Positions 19,576 to 30,769 of a stretch of DNA of 64,000 nucleotides are shown here, one piece after another. The notes below the pieces were generated by a model. That model was not told where the DNA came from and searched no databases. It saw only the letters and a list, made by a program, of their open reading frames with translations. Source of the DNA: an uncultured Bacteroidales bacterium (lineage in GTDB: Bacteria > Bacteroidota > Bacteroidia > Bacteroidales > FEN-979). The translations under genes and the position numbers were made by a program. The stretch's first letter is position 1, and the number at the start of each line of letters is the position of its first letter. The stretch covers positions 35,711-99,710 of the forward strand of contig CAIWMX010000043.1 of the NCBI GenBank assembly GCA_903913885.1, given 5' to 3'.

Positions 19576-22071
19576 ATGAAAATATCATACAACTGGCTTA
19601 AGCAATATCATGATCTCGACCTGTCGCCTGACAAGGTGGCGGAAATGTTAACCGGGTGCGGACTGGAGGTGGAAAGCCAGGAACCCTTTCAATCCATAAA
19701 AGGCGGGTTAAAGGGCGTGGTCATCGGCGAAGTGCTTACCTGTATGAAGCATCCCAATTCAGACCATCTCAGCCTGACGACCGTCGACATTGGCGGGGAA
19801 GAAGCGCTGAAGATCGTTTGCGGCGCTTCTAATGTTGCCCAGGGACAGAAAGTCGTTGTTGCTACCATTGGTACCACCCTCAGTTTCGGAGACAAGGAAG
19901 TAACCCTGCAGCGTACAAAAATCAGGGGCGAGGTTTCAGAAGGCATGATTTGTGCCGAAGATGAACTTGGCCTTGGCGCCTCCCATGCAGGGATCATGGT
20001 GCTGGACGCCGACACGCCGGTTGGCATGGCTGCCAGCGATTATTTCAACGTGGAGGAAGATGTTACCTTTACCATAGGGCTTACGCCGAACCGGGCCGAT
20101 GCGGCTTCGCACACGGGTGTTGCCCGCGACCTGGTCGCAGTGGCAAATAATTTCGGCCGGAACCAGGGTGGTGGTTTGCCGGGGCATTGTCTTGTTATGC
20201 CTGATGTTTCCGGCTTTCATGTTGACAACGATCTCAGGCATATTGATGTAGTGGTTGAAGATATTGAAGCGTGCCCGCGCTATTCCGGGATCACCCTTAC
20301 GGGAGTGAATGTTGCAGAATCGCCCGACTGGCTTAAAAACAGGATGCTGGCCATCGGGCTTCGGCCGATCAACAACATCGTGGATATCACTAACTTTGTG
20401 TTGATGGAACTGGGCCAGCCCCTCCATGCCTTCGATGCCGACCGGATTACGGGTGATAAGGTTATCGTGAAAAAATACCCGAAAGGAACCAAATTCACCA
20501 CCCTTGACAATATAGAACGCGAACTTTCGGAAAACGACCTGATGATCTGCAACACCAACGAGCCCATGTGCATTGCCGGGGTTTTTGGCGGCATCAGGTC
20601 GGGCGTTACCGGGGAGACAAAAAATGTATTCCTTGAAAGCGCTTGCTTTGACCCGAAACATGTACGCAAGACATCCCGTTATCACGGACTTCAGACCGAT
20701 GCTTCCTTCCGTTTTGAACGGGGGACCAACATCGACATCACGGTGTTTGCGCTCAAACGTGCTGCCGTGATGATCAGGGAACTGGCCGGCGGGGTGGTAT
20801 CTTCTGAAATAATAGACGTCTGCCCGCAACCATTTCCACCGGTTGAAGTCGAATTGTCATACAGCAACCTCGATCGTCTGATCGGGAAAACGATAAACAG
20901 GGATGTGGTAAAAAGTATCCTGAAGGATCTTGAAATTGCGGTGACGGATGAAATCAAAACCGGGAGCGGCTCCATGGATGAAGTCGCCGCGTTGAGGCTG
21001 CTGGTGCCGGCATTCAAGGTGGACGTAACGCGCGAAGCCGACGTGGTCGAAGAGATCCTGCGTATCTATGGCTATAATAATATTGAAATCAACGACGAAG
21101 TAAGGTCATCACTCTCCTTTTCAACAGGCATCGACCCGGAAAGGGTACAAAATCATGTGGCCGATTATCTTGCTGCCAACGGGTTTCATGAGATTATGAA
21201 CAATTCGCTGACCAGGTCCACCTATTATGAAAGCAATACCGATTTTCCCGCCGAACGGTGCGTGAAGATGCTGAACCCGATAAGCCGCGACCTGGACGTC
21301 ATGCGGCAGACGCTTCTTTTTGGCGCTATCGAGAGCATTGTTCACAACCAGAACCGCAAATCCGCCGATCTGAAAATGTTTGAATTCGGACGGGTATATT
21401 CCCTGTTGGATGACCAGCACGACCCGGTTCCCGGCTATCATGAGGAAAAACATCTTGCCTTGCTCATGACCGGGCGGTTGCAACCTGAAAACTGGAACAC
21501 CTCCGACAGGCAGGTTGACTTCTTTGAACTGAAGCGATACCTGGGCGCGATTTTTAAAAAACTGGCGGTTGTACAGGATCGCTGGACAACTGCACCCTAT
21601 AGTTCAGGCATGATCAGCGATGGACTGGTTGGTAACGCAGCAGGGAAACCTCTTTTCGTGATCGGGTCGCTTTCAGGCCAGACTTTAAAAGCCTTCGATG
21701 TGAAACAACCGGTTTTATATGCCGAACTGAACTGGGACAACCTGCTTTCGCTCATTCCGGTTAAAAATGCCCAATACAGTGAGATACCCAGGTTCCCGGA
21801 AGTCAGGCGCGACCTGGCACTTCTGGTCGACCAGGAGGTCACCTTCGACCAGATCAGGGACCTTGCGTTCCAGGCCGAGAAGAAACTGCTGATTGATGTG
21901 GGATTGTTTGACGTATATGAAGGGGATAAAATTATGCAGGGGAAAAAGTCATATGCCGTTAGTTTCATCCTGCAGGATATTGGCAAGACTCTTACGGATA
22001 AGGAGATTGAAAAGGTCATGGAAAGGCTCATGAAGGCGTTTGCGGCCAATCTCAATGCACAGCTCAGATAA
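19576..22071 (+). CDS. pheT: Phenylalanine--tRNA ligase subunit beta
   Basis: [34 protein letters not shown]; tRNA-binding, B3/B4, B5 and FDX-ACB regions recognisable. Confidence 0.97.
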   Translation: MKISYNWLKQYHDLDLSPDKVAEMLTGCGLEVESQEPFQSIKGGLKGVVIGEVLTCMKHPNSDHLSLTTVDIGGEEALKIVCGASNVAQGQKVVVATIGTTLSFGDKEVTLQRTKIRGEVSEGMICAEDELGLGASHAGIMVLDADTPVGMAASDYFNVEEDVTFTIGLTPNRADAASHTGVARDLVAVANNFGRNQGGGLPGHCLVMPDVSGFHVDNDLRHIDVVVEDIEACPRYSGITLTGVNVAESPDWLKNRMLAIGLRPINNIVDITNFVLMELGQPLHAFDADRITGDKVIVKKYPKGTKFTTLDNIERELSENDLMICNTNEPMCIAGVFGGIRSGVTGETKNVFLESACFDPKHVRKTSRYHGLQTDASFRFERGTNIDITVFALKRAAVMIRELAGGVVSSEIIDVCPQPFPPVEVELSYSNLDRLIGKTINRDVVKSILKDLEIAVTDEIKTGSGSMDEVAALRLLVPAFKVDVTREADVVEEILRIYGYNNIEINDEVRSSLSFSTGIDPERVQNHVADYLAANGFHEIMNNSLTRSTYYESNTDFPAERCVKMLNPISRDLDVMRQTLLFGAIESIVHNQNRKSADLKMFEFGRVYSLLDDQHDPVPGYHEEKHLALLMTGRLQPENWNTSDRQVDFFELKRYLGAIFKKLAVVQDRWTTAPYSSGMISDGLVGNAAGKPLFVIGSLSGQTLKAFDVKQPVLYAELNWDNLLSLIPVKNAQYSEIPRFPEVRRDLALLVDQEVTFDQIRDLAFQAEKKLLIDVGLFDVYEGDKIMQGKKSYAVSFILQDIGKTLTDKEIEKVMERLMKAFAANLNAQLR

Positions 22072-22079
22072 CAGGTACC

Positions 22080-23309
22080 ATGGATATCCAGTCAATTAAA
22101 CAGCGCTTCGGAATTATCGGGAACTCACCGATCCTCGACCGTGCCATCGACATTGCCCGCCAGGTGGCGGCAACCGACATTACGGTGCTTGTGAGCGGGG
22201 AGAGCGGGACAGGGAAAGAATTTTTTCCGAAGATCATCCACCAAATGAGCGCCCGGAAACATGGCCCGTACATAGCGGTGAATTGCGGCGCTATCCCTGA
22301 AGGAACCATCGATTCGGAACTTTTCGGTCATGAAAAAGGCTCCTTTACCGGAGCTCACGAGGCCCGCAAAGGGTATTTTGAAGTTGTTGACGGGGGAACC
22401 ATTTTCCTGGATGAAGTGGCAGAGCTCCCCCTGGGTACACAGGTGCGGCTGCTGCGTGTGCTTGAATCGGGCGAATTCCTCCGCGTTGGATCATCCAAGG
22501 TGCTCAAAACAAACGTTCGCGTTGTGGGGGCGACCAATGTCAATATCCCTGACGCAATCTCCAATGGAAAATTCAGGCAGGATCTTTATTACCGGTTAAA
22601 TACGGTACCCATTCTCGTACCGCCTCTAAGGGAAAGAAAAGATGACATTTACCTGCTTTTCAGGAAGTTTGCCTCGGATGCAGCCGAAAAATACAGGATG
22701 CCCTCCATTCAGCTTGATGAAGATGCACAGCAGGTGCTGCGGAATTACCGGTGGCCCGGGAATATACGCCAGCTGAAAAATCTTACGGAACAGCTTTCCA
22801 TCATCGAAAAAAACCGTGTCATCGATGTCCCGATTCTGCTCAAATACATGCCCCAGGGCCAGTCGAGCGAACTTCCCGTGCTGTTTAAAGGAGAGGATGC
22901 CTCGAAATTCAATGAGCGGGAATTGCTGTACAAAGTCCTTTTCGACATGAAGAAGGATATGAACGACCTGAAGAAGCTCGTTATGAACCTCCTGCAGAAT
23001 GAAGATACCCTCAGCAGCAACCTTGGCGAAAACATCCACCTGATTAAGCGGCTATACCAGGATTTTGAAGAAAGCAAGGAAGCTTCACAGCCTATCATCG
23101 TACGTCAGCCCGACACCAGCTTCGCCGATCATGAGCCGGTACAGGAACCCGAGGAAGTGGAAGAGTCGCTTTCACTTCAGAAAAAGGAGATTGATTTTAT
23201 CAAACGGGCCCTCACCAGGCACGAAGGGAAGCGCAAGGATGCTGCCAGGGAACTTGGAATTTCCGAACGAACACTGTACCGGAAAATCAAAGAATATGAC
23301 ATCGAGTAA
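22080..23309 (+). CDS. Sigma-54-interacting transcriptional activator without N-terminal sensor domain
   Basis: [29 protein letters not shown]-terminal Fis-type HTH ([22 protein letters not shown]). Confidence 0.92.
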   Translation: MDIQSIKQRFGIIGNSPILDRAIDIARQVAATDITVLVSGESGTGKEFFPKIIHQMSARKHGPYIAVNCGAIPEGTIDSELFGHEKGSFTGAHEARKGYFEVVDGGTIFLDEVAELPLGTQVRLLRVLESGEFLRVGSSKVLKTNVRVVGATNVNIPDAISNGKFRQDLYYRLNTVPILVPPLRERKDDIYLLFRKFASDAAEKYRMPSIQLDEDAQQVLRNYRWPGNIRQLKNLTEQLSIIEKNRVIDVPILLKYMPQGQSSELPVLFKGEDASKFNERELLYKVLFDMKKDMNDLKKLVMNLLQNEDTLSSNLGENIHLIKRLYQDFEESKEASQPIIVRQPDTSFADHEPVQEPEEVEESLSLQKKEIDFIKRALTRHEGKRKDAARELGISERTLYRKIKEYDIE

Positions 23310-23331
23310 TATTAAGTATCTTTGTGAGGCA

Positions 23332-23886
23332 ATGGATAACTTCCTGACACGTCAAATTTACCGGGTCCCCCGATTTCGCAATATCCGGAAGCTGTGTTTC
23401 CTGTTTGCAGCGCTTTTGTTTATTTTCCCGTCGTGCCGGATGAGTTACTCTTTTACCGGGGCATCGATTTCGCCGAACGTCAAAACGGTGACCATTCCTT
23501 ACTTCACCAACACCGCCGGATTTGTGGTGCCAACACTGGCAAGGACCCTGACCGATGCCCTGCGCGATTACTTTACGTCTCAAACAAACCTCGTGCAGAT
23601 CGACCGGGGTGGCGACCTGGTCCTCGACGGGTCCATTACCGGGTACTCCGCCTTGCCGGTGGCGATCCAGGGCAACGAAACTGCTGCCATGGTGAGGCTT
23701 ACCGTTACCGTGAATGTGAAGTTTACCAATAAAACGGATGCGAAGCAAAACTGGGAATCGACGTTTTCAAAATACCAGGATTATGCCAGTTCGGTGAACC
23801 TTCAGTCGGTACAAGAGCAACTGCTCAAGGATATTACAGACCAGCTCGTCCAGGATATTTTCAACAAAGCGGTCGTCAACTGGTAA
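23332..23886 (+). CDS. lptE: LptE family LPS-assembly lipoprotein
   Basis: LFIFPSCRMSYSFTGASISPNVKTVTIPYFTNTAGFV...LTDALRDYFTSQTNL; start moved downstream of the ORF-track Met, which overlaps the preceding gene. Confidence 0.85.
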   Translation: MDNFLTRQIYRVPRFRNIRKLCFLFAALLFIFPSCRMSYSFTGASISPNVKTVTIPYFTNTAGFVVPTLARTLTDALRDYFTSQTNLVQIDRGGDLVLDGSITGYSALPVAIQGNETAAMVRLTVTVNVKFTNKTDAKQNWESTFSKYQDYASSVNLQSVQEQLLKDITDQLVQDIFNKAVVNW

Positions 23887-23907
23887 TGCTGACGTAATGC
23901 ACCTGAC

Positions 23908-24747
23908 ATGAACAACCAGCAATTCTCGGAGTTACTCAGGAATCCCGGTTCAGCCGACACCCGCAGCCTGGCCCTGCTGGAGGATCTCGTTTCCCGGTAT
24001 CCCTGGTGCCAGTCCGCACACCTGCTTTATACCTTCAACCTCTTCAGGGAAGATGACCCCGGATATCCTGCACAGTTAAAGAAAGCCGCAGCCTACGCCG
24101 GCGATCGCCGGATCCTTAAAGAACTTATCGGGTTGGGAAAGACACCAAACCAGCCGCAGGTTCCCATCCAGCCCGCTGAGGATAACCTGAGTGTTCCCCT
24201 TCAGGCTGAACGTCGCGGGGAACAGCCGGGGATAACAACCCCGGAAGAACCCGAGGCATTTACTGCCGTTGCCGGGAAATCAACAGATGGCTTCGTTGTT
24301 ACCTGGGAACTTTCCGCTGAACCTGCTGTTGAGGAGATTCCTGCGCAGGCTGAACCTCCTGAAATTCATGACCGGATGACCCAGGAAGAGCTGCTGGCCA
24401 TCGTTAAAAAGCGGCTGGCAGAAATCAACGGAGAGAAAAATGCCGCGTTTTCCGGGTTGTATGAAAAAACGGATGCAGCCCACCCGGTATCCAAAAAAGC
24501 GCTGATCGATAAGTTCATCCTGGATGAGCCCAGAATATCAAAACCCAAAGCTGCTTTTTTCAATCCAACCGACAGCGCCATCAGGAGCAACCTCGATGAG
24601 GAGGAAATTGTGAGCGAAACCCTGGCACAATTGTATGCAAAGCAGGGCAATATACAAAAGGCCATCCATATTTATGAGAAATTATCCTTGGTTAATCAAG
24701 AAAAAAGTCGTTACTTTGCAGGCCAAATTAAAAATCTGAGTTCCTGA
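23908..24747 (+). CDS. Hypothetical protein with C-terminal TPR-like helix
   Basis: Intact ORF between lptE and secG; C-terminal SETLAQLYAKQGNIQKAIHIYEKLSLVNQEKS. Confidence 0.75.
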   Translation: MNNQQFSELLRNPGSADTRSLALLEDLVSRYPWCQSAHLLYTFNLFREDDPGYPAQLKKAAAYAGDRRILKELIGLGKTPNQPQVPIQPAEDNLSVPLQAERRGEQPGITTPEEPEAFTAVAGKSTDGFVVTWELSAEPAVEEIPAQAEPPEIHDRMTQEELLAIVKKRLAEINGEKNAAFSGLYEKTDAAHPVSKKALIDKFILDEPRISKPKAAFFNPTDSAIRSNLDEEEIVSETLAQLYAKQGNIQKAIHIYEKLSLVNQEKSRYFAGQIKNLSS

Positions 24748-24765
24748 TTGTTAGTTTGGAAGAAA

Positions 24766-24807
24766 AAATCGTAAATCGTAAATCATAAATCGTAAATCGT
24801 AAATCGT
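24766..24807. repeat. 7-bp tandem array AAATCGT (6 units)
   Basis: AAATCGT AAATCGT AAATCAT AAATCGT AAATCGT AAATCGT; 8 bp upstream of the secG start. Confidence 0.93.
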
Positions 24808-24815
24808 AAATCCAT

Positions 24816-25151
24816 ATGGGTCTTTACATTTTAATCTCCGTCCTCATCCTGATCGTTTGTGTTTTAATCGTATTGGTTGTCTTAGTCCAGAATTCCAAAG
24901 GAGGAGGATTGGCTTCAAACTTTGCTTCTTCAAACCAGTTCATGGGTGTTCGTAAAACCGCCGATTTCCTCGAAAAAACAACATGGACCCTGGCCATCTC
25001 CCTGCTGGTACTGAGTCTCTTCTCGATCTTTGCCATCCCGCCGAAGAACCAGAAAGCCGAATCACAGCAAAGTGAGATCCAGAAACAGATCGACGAAAGT
25101 AAAGCTGCTCCCATCAAGGATTTTCAGCAACCGCCTGCACAGAAAAAATAA
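24816..25151 (+). CDS. secG: Preprotein translocase subunit SecG
   Basis: VLVVLVQNSKGGGLASNFASSNQFMGVRKTADFLEKTTWTLAISLLVLSL. Confidence 0.93.
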   Translation: MGLYILISVLILIVCVLIVLVVLVQNSKGGGLASNFASSNQFMGVRKTADFLEKTTWTLAISLLVLSLFSIFAIPPKNQKAESQQSEIQKQIDESKAAPIKDFQQPPAQKK

Positions 25152-25186
25152 CCCTGCCCCAGCAGGTTTTCAGTTTCTGTTTTTTG

Positions 25187-25218
25187 TGTCAGATTGTCAG
25201 AACAGTCTGACATTTTTG
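25187..25218 (+). terminator. Putative rho-independent terminator after secG
   Basis: TGTCAGA (25187-25193) / TCTGACA (25206-25212) followed by a T-rich stretch. Confidence 0.6.
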
Positions 25219-25349
25219 TTTTCTGATGGCAGCAAACTGAAAAATTGTCCCGATTTTCATGCATGGTTTCGTTTGGCATAAAATATGACTGATTTATATT
25301 GCCTTGCAAAAGGCTGTTTCGTATTGTTTAACTTAAAATATAACGTAAA

Positions 25350-25628
25350 ATGGCAAAAGTGAATATTAAACCGTTGGCCGACCGCGTTTTGGTTGAAGCG
25401 GCAGCGGCTGAAGACAAAACTGCAGGAGGAATTATCATTCCTGATACCGCTAAGGAAAAACCACAGAAAGGTACCGTTGTTGCGGTTGGCCCTGGAAAAA
25501 AAGATGAACCCATGACCGTTAAAGTCGGTGATAGTGTGCTCTATGGCAAATATGCCGGAACAGAAATCACCGTTGATGGGGAAAGCTACCTGATCATGCG
25601 CGAATCTGACATCGTAGCAGTGATCTAA
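25350..25628 (+). CDS. groES: Co-chaperonin GroES
   Basis: [45 protein letters not shown]. Confidence 0.98.
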   Translation: MAKVNIKPLADRVLVEAAAAEDKTAGGIIIPDTAKEKPQKGTVVAVGPGKKDEPMTVKVGDSVLYGKYAGTEITVDGESYLIMRESDIVAVI

Positions 25629-25682
25629 CCATCATTAAACACGAAAGAACTCACCGAACAATCACATTAAAAACATAAGACA

Positions 25683-27320
25683 ATGGCAAAAGATATTATC
25701 TTTAGCATTAAAGCAAGAGAAGCATTGAAGAAAGGCGTTGACGAACTATCGAACGCCGTTAAGGTGACCCTTGGGCCCAAAGGCCGCAATGTCATCATTG
25801 ACAAATCATATGGATCACCCGTTGTTACCAAGGATGGTGTGACGGTTGCAAAAGAAGTTGAACTGAGAGACCCGGTTGAAAACATGGGCGCCCAGATGGT
25901 CAAGGAAGTTGCATCCAAAACCAGCGATCTCGCCGGCGACGGAACCACCACCGCAACGGTACTCGCCCAGGCTATCTTTACAACAGGTTTGAAAAACGTT
26001 ACTGCCGGTGCAAACCCGATGGATCTTAAACGCGGAATCGACAAAGCTGTTACTGAAGTTATCAAGTCACTGAAAGAACAGACCCAGCAGGTTGGCGACA
26101 GCATGGAGAAGATCGAACAGGTTGCCACCATCTCGGCAAACAACGACAGCTTCATCGGCAAAATGATCGCCGAGGCCATGGCCAAAGTGAAAAAAGAGGG
26201 TGTTATCACCATCGAAGAGGCCAAGGGTATCGAAACTACCGTTAAAGTGGTTGAAGGCATGCAGTTTGACCGCGGTTATATCAGCCCCTATTTCGTGACC
26301 GATACCGACAAGATGGAAGCGGTTTATGATACCCCGTACATCCTGATCTACGATAAAAAAGTCAGTGTCATGAAAGACCTGCTTCCTGTTTTGGAAAAAG
26401 TTGTCCAGACCGGCCGTCCGCTCATCATCGTGAGCGAGGATGTTGAAGGCGAAGCCCTGGCTACCCTCGTGGTGAACAAGATCCGCGGAACCCTGAAAGT
26501 TGCCGCCGTGAAAGCCCCGGGATTCGGCGACCGCCGCAAGGAGATGCTCGAAGATATCGCCGTTCTCACAGGCGGTACCGTTATCAGCGAAGAAAAAGGT
26601 TTCAAACTCGAAGATGCCACCCTGCAATACCTCGGACAGGCCGAAAAGGTGACCATTGACAAGGAAAATACAACCATCATCAACGGCAGCGGCAAAAAAG
26701 AAGACATTACCGGACGCATCAACCAGATCAAAACCCAGATCGGAACCACCACCTCTGATTATGACCGTGAAAAATTACAGGAACGCCTCGCCAAACTGGC
26801 CGGTGGTGTTGCCGTGATTTATGTTGGCGCCGCTTCGGAAGTGGAAATGAAAGAAAAGAAAGACCGTTTCGACGATGCACTGCACGCAACCCGCGCAGCC
26901 ATTGAAGAGGGGATCATCCCGGGTGGTGGCGTGGCATACCTCCGCGCTCAGAAAGTCATCGAAGGGCTGAAAGGCGCCAACGAAGACGAAACCACAGGGA
27001 TTGCGATCGTAAAACGCGCCCTCGAGGAACCTCTCCGACAGATCGTTGAAAATGCCGGTCTCGAAGGCTCGGTTGTTGTTCAGAAGGTAAAGGACGGCAC
27101 AGGTGACTTTGGCTTTAACGCCCGCACCGATGAATATGAAAACCTCTACCAGGCAGGCGTAATCGATCCTACCAAGGTGGCACGCGTAGCCCTTGAAAAC
27201 GCTGCGTCGATTGCAAGTATGCTTCTGACCACCGAATGCGTACTGGCAACCCATAAAGAAGAAAAACCGGCTATGCCCCCGATGAACCCGGGCATGGGCG
27301 GCATGGGCGACATGTACTAA
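25683..27320 (+). CDS. groEL: Chaperonin GroEL
   Basis: [34 protein letters not shown]...C-terminal GGMGDMY. Confidence 0.99.
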   Translation: MAKDIIFSIKAREALKKGVDELSNAVKVTLGPKGRNVIIDKSYGSPVVTKDGVTVAKEVELRDPVENMGAQMVKEVASKTSDLAGDGTTTATVLAQAIFTTGLKNVTAGANPMDLKRGIDKAVTEVIKSLKEQTQQVGDSMEKIEQVATISANNDSFIGKMIAEAMAKVKKEGVITIEEAKGIETTVKVVEGMQFDRGYISPYFVTDTDKMEAVYDTPYILIYDKKVSVMKDLLPVLEKVVQTGRPLIIVSEDVEGEALATLVVNKIRGTLKVAAVKAPGFGDRRKEMLEDIAVLTGGTVISEEKGFKLEDATLQYLGQAEKVTIDKENTTIINGSGKKEDITGRINQIKTQIGTTTSDYDREKLQERLAKLAGGVAVIYVGAASEVEMKEKKDRFDDALHATRAAIEEGIIPGGGVAYLRAQKVIEGLKGANEDETTGIAIVKRALEEPLRQIVENAGLEGSVVVQKVKDGTGDFGFNARTDEYENLYQAGVIDPTKVARVALENAASIASMLLTTECVLATHKEEKPAMPPMNPGMGGMGDMY

Positions 27321-27342
27321 ACCGTTAACAATTCTGTTTATA

Positions 27343-27370
27343 AAAAGCCCTGAGCGATCAGGGCTTTTTT
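27343..27370 (+). terminator. Rho-independent terminator after groEL
   Basis: AAAAGCCCTGA-GCGA-TCAGGGCTTTTTT. Confidence 0.85.
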
Positions 27371-27412
27371 CTTATAATTTCGCTAATATTGTACGCGTTA
27401 AAACCCTTCGAT

Positions 27413-27967
27413 ATGAAAAACCGTTTGAATATATTTTTCCTGATGCTTTTACTGGTCTGCGGAAATTTAAAAGTATTCGCCCAGCAGGCTGCAGCAAACC
27501 TGCCGATTGATCAGGATTCCAAAAAGATTATGTACCGCGGCGTGATTGATCAGGAAGGCACAAAGGCCTACCTGTATAATAAAGCCATTGAATGGTTCGG
27601 CTTTTATTATGTCAACGCGCAGGCAGTCTATTCCGTTCAGGATAAGGAAAACGGAAAAATTGAGGGTACCGGCCGGATGAAAATCTTTTATAACGACGAA
27701 AAGGACGGCGTAAGGCGCGATGGCGGGCTCATCCTTTACCAGATCAAATTCGAACTCCGCGATAATAAATACCGGTTTACACTGACTGACTTCAACCTCA
27801 AGTCGGCGTCGAAATTCCCGATTGAAAAATGGTTGAACAAATCCGACCCTGCATACAATGCCAAATGGGATTCCTACCTGTACCAGATCGATACCACCAT
27901 GCAACGTCTGGTAACAACCATTAAAGAGAAGATGAAGCCCACCGTAGTGAAGAAAGATGAGTGGTAA
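27413..27967 (+). CDS. Secreted protein, DUF4468-like
   Basis: Signal peptide; YLYNKAIEWFGFYYVNAQAVYSVQDKENGKIEGTGRMKI...GLILYQIKFELRDNKYRFTLTDF resembles the DUF4468 pattern. Confidence 0.65.
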   Translation: MKNRLNIFFLMLLLVCGNLKVFAQQAAANLPIDQDSKKIMYRGVIDQEGTKAYLYNKAIEWFGFYYVNAQAVYSVQDKENGKIEGTGRMKIFYNDEKDGVRRDGGLILYQIKFELRDNKYRFTLTDFNLKSASKFPIEKWLNKSDPAYNAKWDSYLYQIDTTMQRLVTTIKEKMKPTVVKKDEW

Positions 27968-29030
27968 CCAGCTCCCTGATATCAGGGCATTAACAAGAGC
28001 CGGGATCGAACTGTTTTTTCAGGAGCATGGGGAGCCACGGTTCCGCGCCGGTCAGGTTTATGATTGGTTGTGGAAGAAATCATGCCATTCGTTCGATGAA
28101 ATGACCAGCCTTTCACGGGATACCCGGAAGAAGTTACAGGAGAATTTCACCTTTCATACAGCGGCCGTCGAAACCCGGCAGGTTAGTACCGATGGTACCG
28201 TAAAGACAGGTTTTCGGCTGCACGACAACTTGCTGGTTGAAGGAGTGCTTATCCCTGCCGGCGACCGCGCCACCGTGTGCATATCCTCGCAGGTGGGTTG
28301 TGCGCTGGGATGCCGGTTTTGTGCCACCGGACAACTGGGATTCACCAGGAACCTGACTGCAGGAGAAATCGTTGACCAGGTTACCCAAACCCCGGTCCCT
28401 GCACTTCCACAACATGGAAAAGCCGGGCCGCCGGTGCAGGAGATAGTCTCAAACATCGTTTTCATGGGGATGGGGGAGCCTTACCTGAATTACCAAAATG
28501 TAACGGATGCTATCGGGAAAATTACCGCGGCCGACGTGCTTGGCATGTCGCCCCAACGGATCACGGTTTCAAGTGTGGGCATCCCGAAGATGATTAAAAA
28601 GATGGCGGACGATGACCCGAAGTACCACTTTGCCCTTTCGCTGCACGCTGCAACCGATGCCAAACGCGACCAGGTCATCCCGTTTAACCTGAAACACCCG
28701 CTCGGCGAGGTATCCGAAGCATTAAAATATTATCACCGGACAACCGGGAAGCGGTTTACCATTGAGTATATCCTCTTTGGAAATTTTAACGATTCGATCG
28801 ACGATGCAAAGGCACTTGCGCTGTTTTGCCGGAGTTTTCCCGTGAAAATCAACATCATCGAATACAACCCTGTTAAGGGTACCGGTTTTATAAAGGCGAC
28901 ACCTGAGCGGCTGAAGGCCTTTGCAGGGTTTCTGGAAGCCCGGAATATGGTTGTAAACGTGAGAATGAGCAGGGGGAAGGATATTGATGCGGCATGCGGA
29001 CAGCTTGCGGGGAAAAGGAAAGAATATTGA
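27957..29030 (+). CDS. rlmN: 23S rRNA (adenine(2503)-C(2))-methyltransferase RlmN
   Basis: CISSQVGCALGCRFCATGQLGFTRNLTAGEIVDQV, NIVFMGMGEPYLNYQNV. Confidence 0.97.
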   Translation: MSGNQLPDIRALTRAGIELFFQEHGEPRFRAGQVYDWLWKKSCHSFDEMTSLSRDTRKKLQENFTFHTAAVETRQVSTDGTVKTGFRLHDNLLVEGVLIPAGDRATVCISSQVGCALGCRFCATGQLGFTRNLTAGEIVDQVTQTPVPALPQHGKAGPPVQEIVSNIVFMGMGEPYLNYQNVTDAIGKITAADVLGMSPQRITVSSVGIPKMIKKMADDDPKYHFALSLHAATDAKRDQVIPFNLKHPLGEVSEALKYYHRTTGKRFTIEYILFGNFNDSIDDAKALALFCRSFPVKINIIEYNPVKGTGFIKATPERLKAFAGFLEARNMVVNVRMSRGKDIDAACGQLAGKRKEY

Positions 29031-29056
29031 ATATCGAATACTGAATATTGAATTGA
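29022..29056. repeat. 7-bp tandem array GAATATT (5 units) overlapping the rlmN stop
   Basis: GAATATT GAATATC GAATACT GAATATT GAATTGA; rlmN TGA at 29028-29030. Confidence 0.88.
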
Positions 29057-29060
29057 GGGT

Positions 29061-30698
29061 ATGGGACATGCTGATTTTGAAATAAAAGGCAATATTGTGG
29101 ATGTTGTCGGTAAAAGGATATTCAAGGGAACCATGGTTGTTTCCGGAGGTAAGGTACATGCTATCCGGGAAGAGGCGGTTTCAGCGGAGGAATACATTCT
29201 GCCCGGGTTGATCGATGCCCATATCCACATTGAGAGTTCAATGCTGATCCCGTCGGAGTTTGCCCGGCTGGCCGTAGTTCACGGTACGGTGGGTTCTGTA
29301 TCCGACCCGCATGAGATTGCCAATGTTCTTGGCGTGCCGGGGGTGAGGTTCATGATTGAAAACGGGAACATGGTGCCGTTCAAATTTAATTTTGGCGCAC
29401 CCTCCTGTGTGCCGGCCACGCCCTTCGAAACTGCCGGCGGCGAACTGGGCGTTGCCGAAGTGGAAGAACTGCTGCAAATGCCGGAAATAAAATACCTGTC
29501 GGAAATGATGAATTTTCCGGGGGTTTTATTTGATGACCCGGTCGTGATGGCAAAACTCGCCCTGGCCGCAAAAGCGGGAAAACCCGTCGATGGCCATGCC
29601 CCCGGGTTGTCGGGCGCGGGTGTGCGAAAGTACATCGCCGCAGGGATTTCTACGGACCATGAGTGTTTTACGATCGAAGAAGCCATCGAAAAAATCGGGT
29701 TTGGAATGCACATCCTTATCCGTGAAGGGAGTGCGGCGAAGAATTTTGAAACACTGTATCCCCTGATCGACCAATACCCCGACATGGTTATGCTTTGCTC
29801 GGACGACCAGCATCCCGATGATCTTGCCGGCGGGCACATCAACCTTGTTGTGAAGCGGGCGGTTGCCAAAGGTCTTGACGTTATCAACGTGCTGCGGAGC
29901 TGCACCTTTAATCCGGTTAAACATTACAATCTCGGGATCGGGCTACTCCAGCCGGGCGATGCGGCCGATTTCATTTGTGTAAGCAACCTGGCCGATTTTG
30001 AAATTCTTTCAACCTTCATTGACGGGGAAAAGGTGTCGGAAAATGGAATTTCCCTGATACCCTCCATCATGGCCGTACCGTTCAATAACTTTAACACGGG
30101 GCCTGTTCTGCAGGAGGAGATCCGCGTAGTTCCCGCCGATGGACAACTCAGAGTCCAGCGCGCCTTCGACGGACAGCTGATCACGCAGATGGTCCTGGCG
30201 GAACCGTTGGTTGTAAACGGCAATGTTGTTAGCGACCCGGGGCGTGACATACTTAAAATGGTTGTTAAGAACCGCTATTACGATGCCCCGGCGGCTGTAG
30301 GGTTCATTCAGCATGTCGGTTTGAAAAGGGGCGCCCTGGCCTCGTGCGTGGCACACGACAGTCACAACATCGTGGCGGTTGGTGTTGATGATGCCTCGAT
30401 CGCCGAGGCGATCAATATGATCATTACTGCCAGGGGGGGGATTTCGCTGGTGGATGGGGAGACAAGGATGTTGCTTTCACTGCCTTTTGCCGGGATTATG
30501 TCGGGCGACAATGGCTATGATGTTGCCCGTTTATATGAGCAGATGGATATCAGGGCCAGGGAAATGGGCAGCACCCTCTCGGCCCCGTATATGACCTTGT
30601 CATTCATGGCCCTGCTGGTTATACCTGAAATTAAGCTGAGCGATAAGGGATTGTTTGACGGAACCCGTTTCGGGTTCATGACCCTGTTCGGAAAATAA
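29061..30698 (+). CDS. ade: Adenine deaminase
   Basis: YILPGLIDAHIHIESSML, GTVGSVSDPHEIANVLG, MLCSDDQHPDDLAGGHINLVVKRAV. Confidence 0.95.
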   Translation: MGHADFEIKGNIVDVVGKRIFKGTMVVSGGKVHAIREEAVSAEEYILPGLIDAHIHIESSMLIPSEFARLAVVHGTVGSVSDPHEIANVLGVPGVRFMIENGNMVPFKFNFGAPSCVPATPFETAGGELGVAEVEELLQMPEIKYLSEMMNFPGVLFDDPVVMAKLALAAKAGKPVDGHAPGLSGAGVRKYIAAGISTDHECFTIEEAIEKIGFGMHILIREGSAAKNFETLYPLIDQYPDMVMLCSDDQHPDDLAGGHINLVVKRAVAKGLDVINVLRSCTFNPVKHYNLGIGLLQPGDAADFICVSNLADFEILSTFIDGEKVSENGISLIPSIMAVPFNNFNTGPVLQEEIRVVPADGQLRVQRAFDGQLITQMVLAEPLVVNGNVVSDPGRDILKMVVKNRYYDAPAAVGFIQHVGLKRGALASCVAHDSHNIVAVGVDDASIAEAINMIITARGGISLVDGETRMLLSLPFAGIMSGDNGYDVARLYEQMDIRAREMGSTLSAPYMTLSFMALLVIPEIKLSDKGLFDGTRFGFMTLFGK

Positions 30699-30712
30699 AC
30701 TCATACATTTAT

Positions 30713-30731
30713 ATATATCGTTACGATATAT
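30713..30731. promoter_or_regulatory. Palindromic operator candidate upstream of the ArsR-family regulator
   Basis: ATATATCG-TTA-CGATATAT, perfect 8-bp arms, immediately upstream of a TAACTTTG -7 element (30736-30743). Confidence 0.75.
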
Positions 30732-30769
30732 TGTCTAACTTTGCAATGTAACCTGTTATTAATCATACC

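Noticed and set aside
23317-23334. TATCTTTG just 8 bp before the lptE ATG, suggesting a leaderless transcript
   Set aside because: No matching -33 element was seen, and the motif lies in the end of a co-directional operon; could be chance.
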